A program made the position numbers and the translations under genes. Source: Kitasatospora humi (GTDB taxonomy: Bacteria > Actinomycetota > Actinomycetes > Streptomycetales > Streptomycetaceae). From it: a stretch of 64,000 bases of DNA. How positions within the stretch are numbered: the first letter of the stretch is position 1; each line of letters opens with the position of its first letter. The notes under the pieces were generated by a model that saw only the letters and a program-made list of their open reading frames with translations, made no database searches and was not told the origin of the DNA. The stretch is from assembly GCF_020907985.1 (NCBI RefSeq), contig NZ_JAJJPA010000006.1, forward strand, positions 1 through 64,000. The letters run 5' to 3'. Below are positions 36,064 through 45,434 of this stretch, piece by piece.

Positions 36064-39060
36064 CTACTGCAGGCCGTTCCGCAGGCGGCGCAGGGTGGAC
36101 GCGGCATCCGGCAGGCCGGCTGCGTCCGCTTCGGCTGCGGCCTTGTCGAGGCGGGCCCGTGCCTCGGCGGTGCGCTCCAGTGCCCGGCCCTCGATCAGAG
36201 CGGCCATCCGCTGCGCTTCGAAGCGCGGCGGGCTGGTCGCGTACCCGGCGCGGTCGTAGACGGCGACGGTCTGCTCGAACGCCGTCAGCGCCTGCTCCGG
36301 CCGACCGATGGCGGCGTACACCCGGCCGCGGGTGTCCAGGCACTGCGCGAGGTCGACGTCCACGCTGCGGAACTGCTCGCGCGCGGCGTCCGGGTACTCC
36401 TCGCGCAGCCGATCCGCCTCGGCCAGGTAACCGAGGGCCTCGTCCGCCGCGTCCGCGCCGCGTGCGTCGACCGCTTCGACCGCGAGGGTGCGCAGGGCGT
36501 CGGTGAGGTCCGGCAGGACCGGCGCCGCACGGTTGGACTCGAGCGCGCGCTCCAGGGCCGCCTTGGCGCCGTCCCAGTCGCCCGCCAGCGCCAACGTGCT
36601 CGCGGCTCCGGCCGCCGCGGAGGTCAGCAGCCCCTTGTCCGGCCACCTGCCGGCGATGTCCGCCAGTTGCAGGTACTGCACCGCGGCGTCCCGGGGCTCG
36701 CCCAGCGCGACCAGGGCGCCGGCCAGGTCGGCCCGGATCTGGGCGGTCAACTGCTCCGACTGCGACGGTGCCCGGTCCGTGCCGGCTCCGGCCGGGGGCT
36801 GCGGTGAGGTCGGTGCGGCCGGGTCGAGGAGCGACTCCAGGACGGCCACGGCATCGCCGACCGAGCCCTGCGCGCACAGCGCCCGGCCCAGCTGGAGGCG
36901 GGTCTCCCGGGCGTCCAGCGCCTGGCCCTCCCGGTCCAGCCGGGCCGCCGCCTCCGAGAGCGCGCGCACGGCCGTCTGGTACTGCCGGGTTTGCAGCGCC
37001 ATGGCGCCGAGCATCCGGTGCAGCGGGGTCAGCTCCTCGGCGGGCACGTCAGCCGGCGCCTGGGTCAGGGCTCGTTCGAGTTCGCCCATCGCCTCGGTGT
37101 GCCGGTCCTGCCCGCCGAGCGCCAGCGCCAGCAGCAGCCGGGCACGAGGTATCCGCCAGTACCAGCCCTTCTCCTCGAAGATCTCCAGGGCGCGGCGGGC
37201 GTTGGCCTCGCCCTCGACCGCGGCGCCGTGGGTGGACTGGAACTCGGCGAGCACCTCGTGGGCGACCGCGGACTGCGCCCAGCCGTCCCCGGCGCCCTTG
37301 TCGATCAGGCCCTGGGCCTCGGTGGTGAACGTCGCGCTCCACCGGGCGTGCTGCTCCGGCTCGGTGGCGTGGTGCATGGCGTGCCGGGCGGTGAAGACGC
37401 GGCAGTGCCGCACCACCAGCTGCCGGCTCAGCAGTTCGCACCGCTCCTCGGTGTCCAGGCCGTCCACCGGGAGCGCCTCGACGCGGGCCAGCAACTCGTC
37501 GAGGACCGGCCAGGCCGCCTCGGCCTCGGCTGCGGCAGCGGCACCGTCGGCGTCCTCGCGCACAACGGCACACCAGGCGACCCGCGCCTCGGCAGCGATC
37601 GTCCGGGCGTCCTGCCCGGCCTTCGCGTAGAGCTCCACCGCCTCGCCGAGGTGCGCGGCACAGGCCGCCCAGTCGTCACGCTGCGCGGCGCGCTGCGCCA
37701 GTTCCGAGGCGATCTCGGCGCCGAACGATTCGTCGGCGGTCGCGGCGTCCGCGTCCTCGGCGCGCTGGATGACCGCGTCCCACAGCGTCTTCCCCCGGGG
37801 GTGCCCGGTGCGGTCCAGACGGCGTGCCTCGGCGAGGAGTTCGGCGAAGTCCTCGGGCAGCTCCGGCGAGCCCGTGGTGGGAGCGTCGGAGGACGAGGCG
37901 TCGGCCGACGGAGCATCGGCGGCCAGGGTCTCGGTGGGCCGGGCCAGGACCGAGGTCTGCACGCCCAGGTTGAGCTGTGCCACCAGCGGACGCAGGGCCA
38001 GTTGCTCCCGGCGCCGGGTGGACACCGCGTCGTTGCCGTTGCGCACGTCGAAGCGCGCCGCCAGCTCGGCGGCCTGCACCGCGACGTCGTCCCGCAGCGC
38101 CGCCACGGTCCACTCCGTTCCGAGCGGTCCGGGGCACGGCAGGCCGCCGTGCCCGGTCTCGACCAACCGCGACAGCAGCACCTCGACGGCGGTGAGGAAC
38201 TCCAGACGGTCGGCCGGTGCACCCATGAACCCGAACGACGCGCGGTTCTGTGCCAGCAGCTCCAGGCCGCGGGCCGCGTTGCCGGTCAGCGCGCAGAACA
38301 CCAGGTGCCGGCCGAGCGCGACGAGCTCGGCCTCCTGGCCGCGGACCTTGCGGTAGCCGGTGAGGTGCGCGGCCCGGGCCTCTTCGGTCCGCCCGAGCCG
38401 CAGCAGCGGCAGCAGGGCCAGGGCCTGGCTGCTGTGCGGCTCGTCGTCGCAGCTGTGGCCGCCGTCGAAGGTCGGCCGGAGTTCCGCGAGCCCGCGCTCG
38501 TCCTCGCCGAGCCGGAAGTGGTGGGCGGCCCGCTGCCTGGCCTCGCAGGCCGCGCAGTCGCTGAACCTCGTCCGGCCGCGGGTCGCCCACAACTCGTAGG
38601 CCAGCTGCTCGTTCTCACCCAACTGCGCCGCCAGGTGGTATTCCTGGGCATGGACCGGCTGCAGGTCGTGCCCGGCGGCCTGGTAGCGGCGCCGCATCTC
38701 GGCGATCCAGCCGCGGATGGACGCCAGCGGCACGTCGGGCGTGGACAGCAGGCCGGAGGTGACCCACTTGAAGTACCAGAACAGCCGGTGGGCCTCGTAC
38801 TCGTCGAACGACTTCTGGTCGGCGTCCCACAGTTGCAGCAGCCGTGCGAAGGCGACGGGGTACTTCACCACCTCACCGCTGCCGTAGTAGGCGCGCATGA
38901 GCTCGATCAGGGTGGAGACGGTGACCTCGGGGTCGCCGAAGCTCTCGGCGGCGTCCACGAGTTCCTCCGCGATCGCCGCGGTGGCTCGCCCCTTGGCCCG
39001 GTCCCGGTTCTCGCGCAGGGCTGTGAAGAACTCGTCCCGGGTGGTGGGTGTGGTCGTCAC
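36064..39060 (-). CDS. Large TPR-like helical-repeat protein, partner of HSP90-family protein
   Basis: Cytosolic helical-repeat protein of 998 residues, third gene of an operon. It opens with TTRDEFFTALRENRDRAKGRATAAIAEELVDAAESFG, and most of its length consists of Ala/Leu-rich helix pairs. Clear TPR-like units occur in the C-terminal half (for example AVALGEPRDAAVQYLQLADIAG-like and RVYAAIGRPEQALTAFEQTVAVYD). A Cys/His cluster (FSDCAACEARQRAAHHF) lies near residue 170, and a Ser/Asp/Thr-rich linker is at about 385. The GTG start overlaps the HSP90 stop (GTGA) and follows GGAGGGG, so translation is coupled. TPR domains commonly bind HSP90s in eukaryotes; a similar client or adaptor role is inference. 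Confidence 0.85.
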   Translation of the reverse strand: MTTTPTTRDEFFTALRENRDRAKGRATAAIAEELVDAAESFGDPEVTVSTLIELMRAYYGSGEVVKYPVAFARLLQLWDADQKSFDEYEAHRLFWYFKWVTSGLLSTPDVPLASIRGWIAEMRRRYQAAGHDLQPVHAQEYHLAAQLGENEQLAYELWATRGRTRFSDCAACEARQRAAHHFRLGEDERGLAELRPTFDGGHSCDDEPHSSQALALLPLLRLGRTEEARAAHLTGYRKVRGQEAELVALGRHLVFCALTGNAARGLELLAQNRASFGFMGAPADRLEFLTAVEVLLSRLVETGHGGLPCPGPLGTEWTVAALRDDVAVQAAELAARFDVRNGNDAVSTRRREQLALRPLVAQLNLGVQTSVLARPTETLAADAPSADASSSDAPTTGSPELPEDFAELLAEARRLDRTGHPRGKTLWDAVIQRAEDADAATADESFGAEIASELAQRAAQRDDWAACAAHLGEAVELYAKAGQDARTIAAEARVAWCAVVREDADGAAAAAEAEAAWPVLDELLARVEALPVDGLDTEERCELLSRQLVVRHCRVFTARHAMHHATEPEQHARWSATFTTEAQGLIDKGAGDGWAQSAVAHEVLAEFQSTHGAAVEGEANARRALEIFEEKGWYWRIPRARLLLALALGGQDRHTEAMGELERALTQAPADVPAEELTPLHRMLGAMALQTRQYQTAVRALSEAAARLDREGQALDARETRLQLGRALCAQGSVGDAVAVLESLLDPAAPTSPQPPAGAGTDRAPSQSEQLTAQIRADLAGALVALGEPRDAAVQYLQLADIAGRWPDKGLLTSAAAGAASTLALAGDWDGAKAALERALESNRAAPVLPDLTDALRTLAVEAVDARGADAADEALGYLAEADRLREEYPDAAREQFRSVDVDLAQCLDTRGRVYAAIGRPEQALTAFEQTVAVYDRAGYATSPPRFEAQRMAALIEGRALERTAEARARLDKAAAEADAAGLPDAASTLRRLRNGLQ

Positions 39061-40913
39061 CGCGACCCCTCCTTGTCGGTGCCGGCCGCCTGGGCCGCGA
39101 ATTCGAGCAGGCCCAGGAACGAGCGGTTGAGCAGCGCGTGGTCCGAGGGACGCAGCGGCCGCCTGGAGAGCAGCAGCGCCTGGCCGTACAGCGCCTCGAT
39201 CGCCGTCTCGGACAGCTGCGGGTCCGCCGTGGCAGCCAGCTCGGACAGCTTGCGGATCAGCGGGTTGAGGTGGTTGAGGATCAACTGGGCGCGTGGCGCG
39301 GAGGAGTTGAGCGAGCCGAGGATGCCCGCCCACAGGTCGTCCGCCCCGGCGGACAGCTCGGCGCGGCGGCGCTCGTGCCGCGCCTCCCGGTTGTCCACCA
39401 GCATCGCGGGCATGCCGACGGGCTGGAAGGCGCGCAGTGCCACGTCGGTGTCGAGCCGGTCCGCGACCGCGCGGGCGCGGGCCAGGAACGGCGCGGCGGC
39501 CAGCTCGGCGGCCGGGTCGACGCTGTCGAGGTGCGCGGTGACGGTCTCCGGGTCCAGGTCGGTCACGGTGGTCCCGGGGCGGACCCGCGGGAGCTGGTGC
39601 ACCAGTTCGCGGTCGTAGACGTACCCGCCGTTGACCACTCCGAGTCCGGCGGCGGCGGCGATCGGCGCGACCTGCCGGAACTCCTCCACGGTCTGGGTGA
39701 CCAGCACCACCGGGTGCGCGCGGGAGAACTCGTCCAGGCTGACCGTGCCGTCCGTGGTCTCGAACGGCAGCCACGGCAGCAGCAGGGCGAGCAGTTCGTC
39801 GTCGTACCGGGCCATCGCCTTCACGGCCAGGTGGTGGACGTCCAGGAAGCGTCGCAGCAGTGCCAGGTCGGAGGCGGCCAGTTCGGTCAGCCACTGCCGC
39901 ACGCGCTCACCGATCGCGTCGCGGACGGCGGCCAGCGTCTCGTCCGCGTACAGCGCCTCGCGCGAGGCGGTGGGACGCAGACCGGTGGTGTCCACCACGC
40001 AGGCCACGAAGAAGGCCCACTCCGGGACCAGTTCGGTGGCCTGGTCCGACAGCAGCATGCCCTTCAGGTGCACCCGGTTGCCGGATCGCCTGGTCGGGTG
40101 CGCGGGTGTCGGCAGCACGCAGGCCACGCCCTTGAGCCCGACCAGCGGGATGTCCAGGTCGATGGTGTCCAGCGGGGTGAAGTCGAAGACTGCCTTGCCG
40201 TACGCGGCCAGCGCCTCGCGGCGGGCGGCGGGCGAGCGGTACGGCCGCTCCCACACCGGCGGTGTGTCGTTCACCCGGCTCACGTCGCCGTGGCGGTCCA
40301 CGACCTCGACCTCGTACCTCAGCAACGATCCGTAGTGCTTGGCCAGTTGGAGGACGTTGCCGGGCTCCAGCCACTCGCTGCCGTCGGCCCGCGGGGTCAG
40401 CGTCACCGTCGTTCCGGGTTGCGCGACCGAACCGGCGGGCAGCGTCCGGATGCTGTACGTGCCGTCGCTCTGGCCGCGCCACTCGACGGCGGACGCGTTC
40501 GGCTCCTTGGCGCTGCGCGACACCACGCGGATCTCGTCGGCGACGACGAAGCAGGCGAGCAAGCCGATGCCGAACTGTCCGATGAAGTCGGCCCGTTCGG
40601 CCGCGAGGTCGAGTTCGCCGGCGGCGCTGCGCTTGGAGGAGCGGCCGATCGTGGCCAGGAAGGTGTGGACGTCGGCCTCGGTGAGCCCCACCCCGGAGTC
40701 CTCGACGGTGATGCCGCCGTCCACACCGGTGCGGATCGTGATGCGCGCGGGGGCGGCCGGGTCGAGCAGTCGTCGCGCCGTGATCGCGTCGACGGCGTTC
40801 TGCATCAGCTCCCGCAGGTAGACCCTGGGAGAGGAGTAGAGGTGGTGGGAGAGGAGGTCGACGAGGCCGCGCAGGTCGACCTGGAACGTGTGGCCCGGCT
40901 GGTTGGTGGTCAC
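39057..40913 (-). CDS. Divergent HSP90-family ATPase
   Basis: HSP90-type GHKL ATPase of 618 residues, distinct from the canonical htpG at 60.6 kb. ATP-site motifs are conserved: YLRELMQNAVDAI (catalytic Glu, Mg-binding Asn), VEDSGVGLTEADV (Asp plus first Gly motif) and FIGQFGIGLLACFVVADEI (lid/second Gly motif). The middle-domain Arg loop is represented by TASREALYADE. The C-terminal domain ends with LILNHLNPLIRKLSEL and ALYGQALLLSRRPLRPSDHALLNRSFLGLL, matching the HtpG end. Several otherwise constant HtpG residues differ. The GTG start has AGGAGA 8 bases upstream. It lies 13 bases after the helical-protein gene and overlaps the TPR gene. Confidence 0.93.
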   Translation of the reverse strand: MTTNQPGHTFQVDLRGLVDLLSHHLYSSPRVYLRELMQNAVDAITARRLLDPAAPARITIRTGVDGGITVEDSGVGLTEADVHTFLATIGRSSKRSAAGELDLAAERADFIGQFGIGLLACFVVADEIRVVSRSAKEPNASAVEWRGQSDGTYSIRTLPAGSVAQPGTTVTLTPRADGSEWLEPGNVLQLAKHYGSLLRYEVEVVDRHGDVSRVNDTPPVWERPYRSPAARREALAAYGKAVFDFTPLDTIDLDIPLVGLKGVACVLPTPAHPTRRSGNRVHLKGMLLSDQATELVPEWAFFVACVVDTTGLRPTASREALYADETLAAVRDAIGERVRQWLTELAASDLALLRRFLDVHHLAVKAMARYDDELLALLLPWLPFETTDGTVSLDEFSRAHPVVLVTQTVEEFRQVAPIAAAAGLGVVNGGYVYDRELVHQLPRVRPGTTVTDLDPETVTAHLDSVDPAAELAAAPFLARARAVADRLDTDVALRAFQPVGMPAMLVDNREARHERRRAELSAGADDLWAGILGSLNSSAPRAQLILNHLNPLIRKLSELAATADPQLSETAIEALYGQALLLSRRPLRPSDHALLNRSFLGLLEFAAQAAGTDKEGSR

Positions 40914-40925
40914 TTGGGTTGTCTC

Positions 40926-41987
40926 CTACTTCGCCGGCTTGGCCGGCTTGGCCTTCATGCATTCCTGGCGCGCGTTGGCGAACACCTGGCCGGGGTTCCC
41001 GTAGTAGGCCCAGGGAAAGCGGGTCGGGTGGTCGCCGATGCGCTCGAACAGCTGCCGGGCGCTCGCCCGGTCGCCTGCCAGCCAGAACGCCAGGGCGAAA
41101 GCATTGAGCGCGGGATAGGGCGATTCGGTGGGAGAGTAGTCCGGGTGCAGCACCGACGCGGCCGCGGCCCGCCGGAGCTCCTCGACCACCTCGGGACTCC
41201 GGATGTAGGCGGCGTCGTCCGCCTTGGGCAGGTCCAGCCAGTGCTCGATGTGCGCCTCGGCGATCAGCACGCCCATCCCGCTTCCGGGCGGGGCCTTCGC
41301 GAACGACTCCCGGGCGAAGCCGTGCATCTCCTCGTGGGAGCCGCCCCACTTCGCGCACACCTGCTGGAGCATGGCCGAGTGCAGGGCCACGTGCGTCGGC
41401 GCACGGCGCACTCCGGCCTCGAAGCGACGTCGCGTCACGTCGTGCCCGTGCTCGAGCCCTCGGGAGGCGGTGGTCAGGAAGCACCAGGGGGCTGCGGAAT
41501 CCGGGTCCGACTCAACGGCCGCGTACAAGTGCTCCTCGGCGGCACGCAGCCGCTCGTGGAACAGGTCGAACTGCTCCCGAGTGACCTGGGAGGCTCGCGC
41601 ACCGGACCGCGCCTCCCACGCCCACGCGACGTGTCGTGCCCCGCAGACGGTCCGCGCCAGTGGGTCATCGGAGCGGCTGCGCCCGATCTCCAGTAGGAAG
41701 TCGCCGGGCAGGTCCTGGACGCAGCCGACCAGCCAGGTCAACCGGCCGTGGTCGCCCTGGTCCCGGCACGGCCGCAGGACCGCGGCGACGCCGTCCCAGT
41801 CCCCGCCCGTCACCGCCGTGCGCAGTGCGGTGACCTCCGGATCGTCGTGGTCGTGGGCGAGCGAGACCGGCGGCGGCCCGGAGCGGCGTGCGGCGGACCG
41901 GCTCGGGGAGGTGCCGCGCTTCGCAGCGGCGCGCAGGACCACCGCGCCCGTGATCGCGGCAGGCATCAGCAACGAGAGGTGAGACAC
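40926..41987 (-). CDS. Membrane-anchored helical hypothetical protein
   Basis: First gene of the HSP90 operon; 353 residues. A short hydrophobic N-terminus (LSLLMPAAITGAVVL) may anchor it to the membrane or be a signal. The rest is predicted helical and TPR-like: LRTAVTGGDWDGVAAVLRP, RAAEEHLYAAVESDPDSAAPW, FEAGVRRAPTHVALHSAML, a conserved-looking CAKWGGSHEEMHGFARESF, and AFWLAGDRASARQLFERIG. It ends in a Lys/Pro/Ala repeat tail (AKPAKPAK). The GTG start at 41987 follows GGAAGGGAATTC. I do not recognise a named family with certainty (a DUF4034-like relation is possible). The 13-base gap to the HSP90 gene implies joint transcription. Confidence 0.8.
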   Translation of the reverse strand: MSHLSLLMPAAITGAVVLRAAAKRGTSPSRSAARRSGPPPVSLAHDHDDPEVTALRTAVTGGDWDGVAAVLRPCRDQGDHGRLTWLVGCVQDLPGDFLLEIGRSRSDDPLARTVCGARHVAWAWEARSGARASQVTREQFDLFHERLRAAEEHLYAAVESDPDSAAPWCFLTTASRGLEHGHDVTRRRFEAGVRRAPTHVALHSAMLQQVCAKWGGSHEEMHGFARESFAKAPPGSGMGVLIAEAHIEHWLDLPKADDAAYIRSPEVVEELRRAAAASVLHPDYSPTESPYPALNAFALAFWLAGDRASARQLFERIGDHPTRFPWAYYGNPGQVFANARQECMKAKPAKPAK

Positions 41988-42512
41988 GAATTCCCTTCCG
42001 GCGGCCGAACAGCGGGAGATCGCTCGATCGGCAGCCGCAGATTATCCGACTGCGCTGACGGCGTGACACCGCCTTTTCCCCGCCTCCACGGTTGGCAGGC
42101 GCGAGTCCTCGCCCCGCCGGCGCGAATGCCCGGGTTTGCTGACGAACGTCTGGAATGCCCCCTCGAAGACGGCTCGCGGGACGCGACGGCGACGGCGGGC
42201 GGTGCTCCGTCCGGAGAGCCGGTGGAGCGGCTTCCGCAGTGGCCGAGCGGCCGTCGGCCCGCACCCGGACGGCGTGACGGGTGGCCAGGGCGACCGGCTC
42301 CGCCGGGGTGAGGTGTCCCCCGGGGCTCGGCGGCCGCCGGCTGCTCGCCACCGGTGACGCTTGACCTCCCGCGCTACCGCTGAGCCGCCACGCAAACGGA
42401 CATGCGAGGACGCGGACCCATCCCGCCGGTGCCTGCCCGGCGGGATGGGTCCGTCGCTCGTCTCGCTTTCCTGCCGCGCCCTGTCGCCGTTGACGCGATC
42501 AGCTGGCCCGTG
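41988..42512. other. Intergenic region with one strong terminator
   Basis: 525 bases between the start of the helical-protein operon and the 3' end of the monooxygenase gene. Apart from the hairpin at 42414-42452 I see no gene; the operon promoter must lie near 42000-42100. Confidence 0.5.
42414..42452 (-). terminator. Hairpin terminator after the FAD monooxygenase gene
   Basis: Perfect 16-bp stem GGACCCATCCCGCCGG / CCGGCGGGATGGGTCC with loop TGCCTGC, about 60 bases beyond the monooxygenase stop. Confidence 0.85.
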
Positions 42513-44042
42513 TCAATCGCGACCCGCGGCAGCGTGGGGGCCCTGCAGGAAGTCCAGGTACCGGAGGACTCCGGTGCTGTCCTCGGCTGTCGTCACCAGC
42601 CCGACATAGCCGTCCGGCCGGACCAGGACCAGGGTGTCCTCGGTGTATCCGTACGCCGGAGGGCGTTCTTGGACGTCCAGGGTGCGCAGACCGGCGACGC
42701 CGGCGGACTCCACCCGCGCCAGCGCCTCGCGGCAGCTGGCGCCCATGCCCAGCAGCGTCGCATGGGGTCCGCGGAAGACGTCGAACAGTCGGGTTCCGTC
42801 CGGGCCCGGCGAGTCCGGGGCGCGGTCACCCGCGCGGACCGCCGGGCTGTCGTCGGCAGCGCGCTCAGCGAGGTTCCAACTGAGGGAGCTGTCGCGGTAG
42901 TTCAGCCCGAGCTGGTTCGTCTCCTCGGTCAGCCCCTTCTCGGCGCCACCGGTACCCGATATCACGGCTTCTGCGATCTTGTCAGCCGAGGAGCAGGACG
43001 TCCGCAGGGTCCACTCCGCAATCGGCAGGCGCTCTTCCTGGTAGGTGTCCAGCAAGCTCTGGTCGGCACCGTCCTTGATCACCCTGGCGAGTTTCCAGCC
43101 GAGGTTGTATGCGTCCTGCACGCCGGTGTTGGCTCCGAGCGCACCTGCCACCGGGTGCACGTGCGCCGCGTCGCCGGCTATGAGGGCACGGCCGGATCGC
43201 AGCGACTCGGCCATCCGCACGTTCTTCCTCGTGACGGAGAGCCAGGTCGGATTGCTCAGTTTGATGGGCATCCCGCTGATGCGGTCGACCGCCTCCTGCA
43301 GCGCCTCCAGCGATGGGGGCGGAAGCGTGCCGTCGGGGGCGACCGACGGCGACGCCTGGATCTGCCAGGAGCGCGACCCCGACAGCGGGCACAGCAGGAG
43401 CAGGCCGCGCTCCAAGTCGTACCACTGGTACCAGGCGTCGTCGGGCAAGCCGTCGACCTCGACGTCCCCGACGTACAGCTTCTGGCTCTCGTCCGTGAAG
43501 CCCTGGAACTTTATTCCGAGTTGCTTGCGGACGGTACTGCCGCCACCATCGCACCCCACCAGGTAGTCGAACTCGGCCTTCTCGGTCCCGGCCGGCCCGT
43601 CCAGCGTCGCGATCACCGAGGTATCGGTCTGGGTGAACTCGGTGAGCGTCGTGCTGCGCTCCACTTCGCAGCCGACCTCGCTCAGCAGGTCCCGGAGGAT
43701 CTGCTCGACATCGTTCTGGCGGATGTAGAGCATGCGGCGATAAGGAGCATCGGGAAGAGGCGACTTGTCCTCGTACGGAACCACCTCGCTGATCAGCTGG
43801 TCGCGGAGGAGCCGCCGGAAGGGCAGCCGCTGGGTGCCGGCAGCCAGCAGCCTGTCGATGATCCCGAAGTCGTCGAAGACCTCGAGGGTCCGGGGCTGCA
43901 CCCCGGCCTTGGCGCGCGACGCGGTGGTGAACTGCTCCTGACGATCGATGATGCGCACCGGTACGCCGCGGCGCACCAGGTCATATGCCAACGAAAGACC
44001 CGTCGGCCCGGCTCCCACCACAAGGACCATTGCTGATTCCAT
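42513..44042 (-). CDS. FAD-dependent aromatic monooxygenase (PHBH-type)
   Basis: Class A flavoprotein hydroxylase of 509 residues. The FAD Rossmann motif is MVLVVGAGPTGLSLAYDL at the N-terminus, the DG motif region is [14 protein letters not shown], and the second FAD motif is IAGDAAHVHPVAGALGANTGVQDAYNLGWKLA. The C-terminus has the thioredoxin-like domain of MhpA/PgaE-like enzymes (PDGYVGLV). It likely hydroxylates an aromatic or polyketide-like substrate. The ribosome site is weak; ATG 44042 or the internal ATG at 44030 could start it. It lies 135 bases downstream of an O-methyltransferase on the same strand, suggesting paired hydroxylation and methylation. Confidence 0.93.
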   Translation of the reverse strand: MESAMVLVVGAGPTGLSLAYDLVRRGVPVRIIDRQEQFTTASRAKAGVQPRTLEVFDDFGIIDRLLAAGTQRLPFRRLLRDQLISEVVPYEDKSPLPDAPYRRMLYIRQNDVEQILRDLLSEVGCEVERSTTLTEFTQTDTSVIATLDGPAGTEKAEFDYLVGCDGGGSTVRKQLGIKFQGFTDESQKLYVGDVEVDGLPDDAWYQWYDLERGLLLLCPLSGSRSWQIQASPSVAPDGTLPPPSLEALQEAVDRISGMPIKLSNPTWLSVTRKNVRMAESLRSGRALIAGDAAHVHPVAGALGANTGVQDAYNLGWKLARVIKDGADQSLLDTYQEERLPIAEWTLRTSCSSADKIAEAVISGTGGAEKGLTEETNQLGLNYRDSSLSWNLAERAADDSPAVRAGDRAPDSPGPDGTRLFDVFRGPHATLLGMGASCREALARVESAGVAGLRTLDVQERPPAYGYTEDTLVLVRPDGYVGLVTTAEDSTGVLRYLDFLQGPHAAAGRD

Positions 44043-44177
44043 AATAAGAGATGGCTACCTTTCGGTCGTCTGTGAGGCCCGGCACGGGTGCGCCATCGCC
44101 GCCATCCGCAGCACCGGCCATGCCGAAAATCGCCTGCGCTCAACGCGCGGGAGAAATTCGGCACGAGCGGCCCGCAG

Positions 44178-44861
44178 CTACTTCACTACCGCCAGAGCGA
44201 ATCCGTCCCAGCCCTTGTTGCACACGGTCTGCAGGACGGTGGTTTCCAGCCTGTCGTCGGCACTCAGCGCGAGCAGTGCGGCACGGGCGCCGATCGCATT
44301 CGCGTCAGTGCTCCCCTCATCGAGGACGGTGCCGTTCCAGATGATGTTGTCCACGACAATGACCGTGCCGGGCCGGGAGAGCTCGACCGCCCACGAGATG
44401 TAGTTAACGTTGTTTTCTTTGTCCGCGTCGATGAAAACGAGGTCGAACGGAGCCGAGCCTTCCTCCTTGATCTGCGGAAGCAGGTCCATCGCCGCGCCGG
44501 TGCGCACGTCCACGATGTCCGCGAGGCCTGCCTGCGCGATGCTCGACTCTGCGATCTCGGCATGCTTCGGCTCGTACTCGAGCGTGATGACACGCCCGTT
44601 CGGGCCGACCGCGCGGGCCATCCAGATCGTGCTGTAGCCGCCGAGCGTGCCGATCTCCAGGATGTTCCGCGCATTCGCCAGCTTCGCCAGCAAGTGGAGG
44701 AACTTGCCTTGCGTGGCGGAGACGCTGGCCGGCAGGAAGCCGTTCTCGTCGATCCGGTCGAGGGCTGACTGCAGATCCTCGTCGTCGCCGACGTACAGAT
44801 CCTTGAGGAAACCGTCGACGTTGGCTATGGCGGTCAGAACTTCAGCTAGTTCGGAGCTCAT
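44178..44861 (-). CDS. SAM-dependent O-methyltransferase, family 3 (catechol-type)
   Basis: Cation-dependent O-methyltransferase of 227 residues. The SAM-binding motif is ILEIGTLGGYSTIWMARAV, followed by VITLEYEPKHAEIA, the metal-binding DLVFIDADKENN and VDNIIWNGTVLD, as in caffeoyl-CoA/catechol-type methyltransferases. Length is normal. The ATG at 44861 has AGAGG 8 bases upstream. With the downstream FAD hydroxylase it would fit a pair that hydroxylates and then methylates a catechol-like ring, in detoxification or as a tailoring pair; no polyketide or peptide synthetase genes are nearby, so a full cluster is not supported. Confidence 0.93.
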   Translation of the reverse strand: MSSELAEVLTAIANVDGFLKDLYVGDDEDLQSALDRIDENGFLPASVSATQGKFLHLLAKLANARNILEIGTLGGYSTIWMARAVGPNGRVITLEYEPKHAEIAESSIAQAGLADIVDVRTGAAMDLLPQIKEEGSAPFDLVFIDADKENNVNYISWAVELSRPGTVIVVDNIIWNGTVLDEGSTDANAIGARAALLALSADDRLETTVLQTVCNKGWDGFALAVVK

Positions 44862-45434
44862 TTTTCATCCTCTCGGGCGAGGTCACAGGCATCGCCGCCG
44901 GATTGTCTCGACGGCCCGCGGTCAGCTGCGGGGCGCACGGGCCTCGTTCGGTTCGTCCGATTCGGCCTGGCGGCCGCACTCGTCAGGCGACGAATTCGGC
45001 GAACCGGCGGCACATACGTCGAACATAAAGCCACTCGGCTGCCTCACGGGTAGACCATGCCACACCCGCCACCGGGCCAGACCATCGTTCAACTGCGGGG
45101 CGCATACAGCTGAATACCGTCAACCGGTCCTGAGCCGGTGCCCTGCTCGGGGGCGCAGGCCCAGGCAGGGGCGGGAGGTCTGCGCCGGGCGGTCGGCCCT
45201 GCTCACGGTCCAGCCGGAAGCCGTCGCTGCCACGGTGATCGTGACCGCGGAAACCCGGTCCTGTCCACCGCTGCGCCCGGCACCAGGGCTCGCCGGCGTT
45301 CTGAAGAACAGCTCATCCAGGGCTTACGGCGAGCGTACCGATCGCCGCGCATCATGGAGGGGAAGGCCGCCCAACGGGTCAGGGCCAGGGCGCTTTCCGT
45401 CAGCTTCTCGACACGAACCCTAGGTGCGGATGTC
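44862..45434. other. Long divergent intergenic region
   Basis: 573 bases between the O-methyltransferase (-) and HtrA-like (+) starts. GC is somewhat lower near 44990-45130. No coding pattern, tRNA or strong hairpin recognised; it must hold the two promoters. Confidence 0.5.

Noticed and set aside
28297..45000. Second copy of the tRNA-Leu 3' end as an attachment site
   Set aside because: No direct repeat of GGTTCAAGTCC with its flank was seen to the right, so element borders cannot be set.
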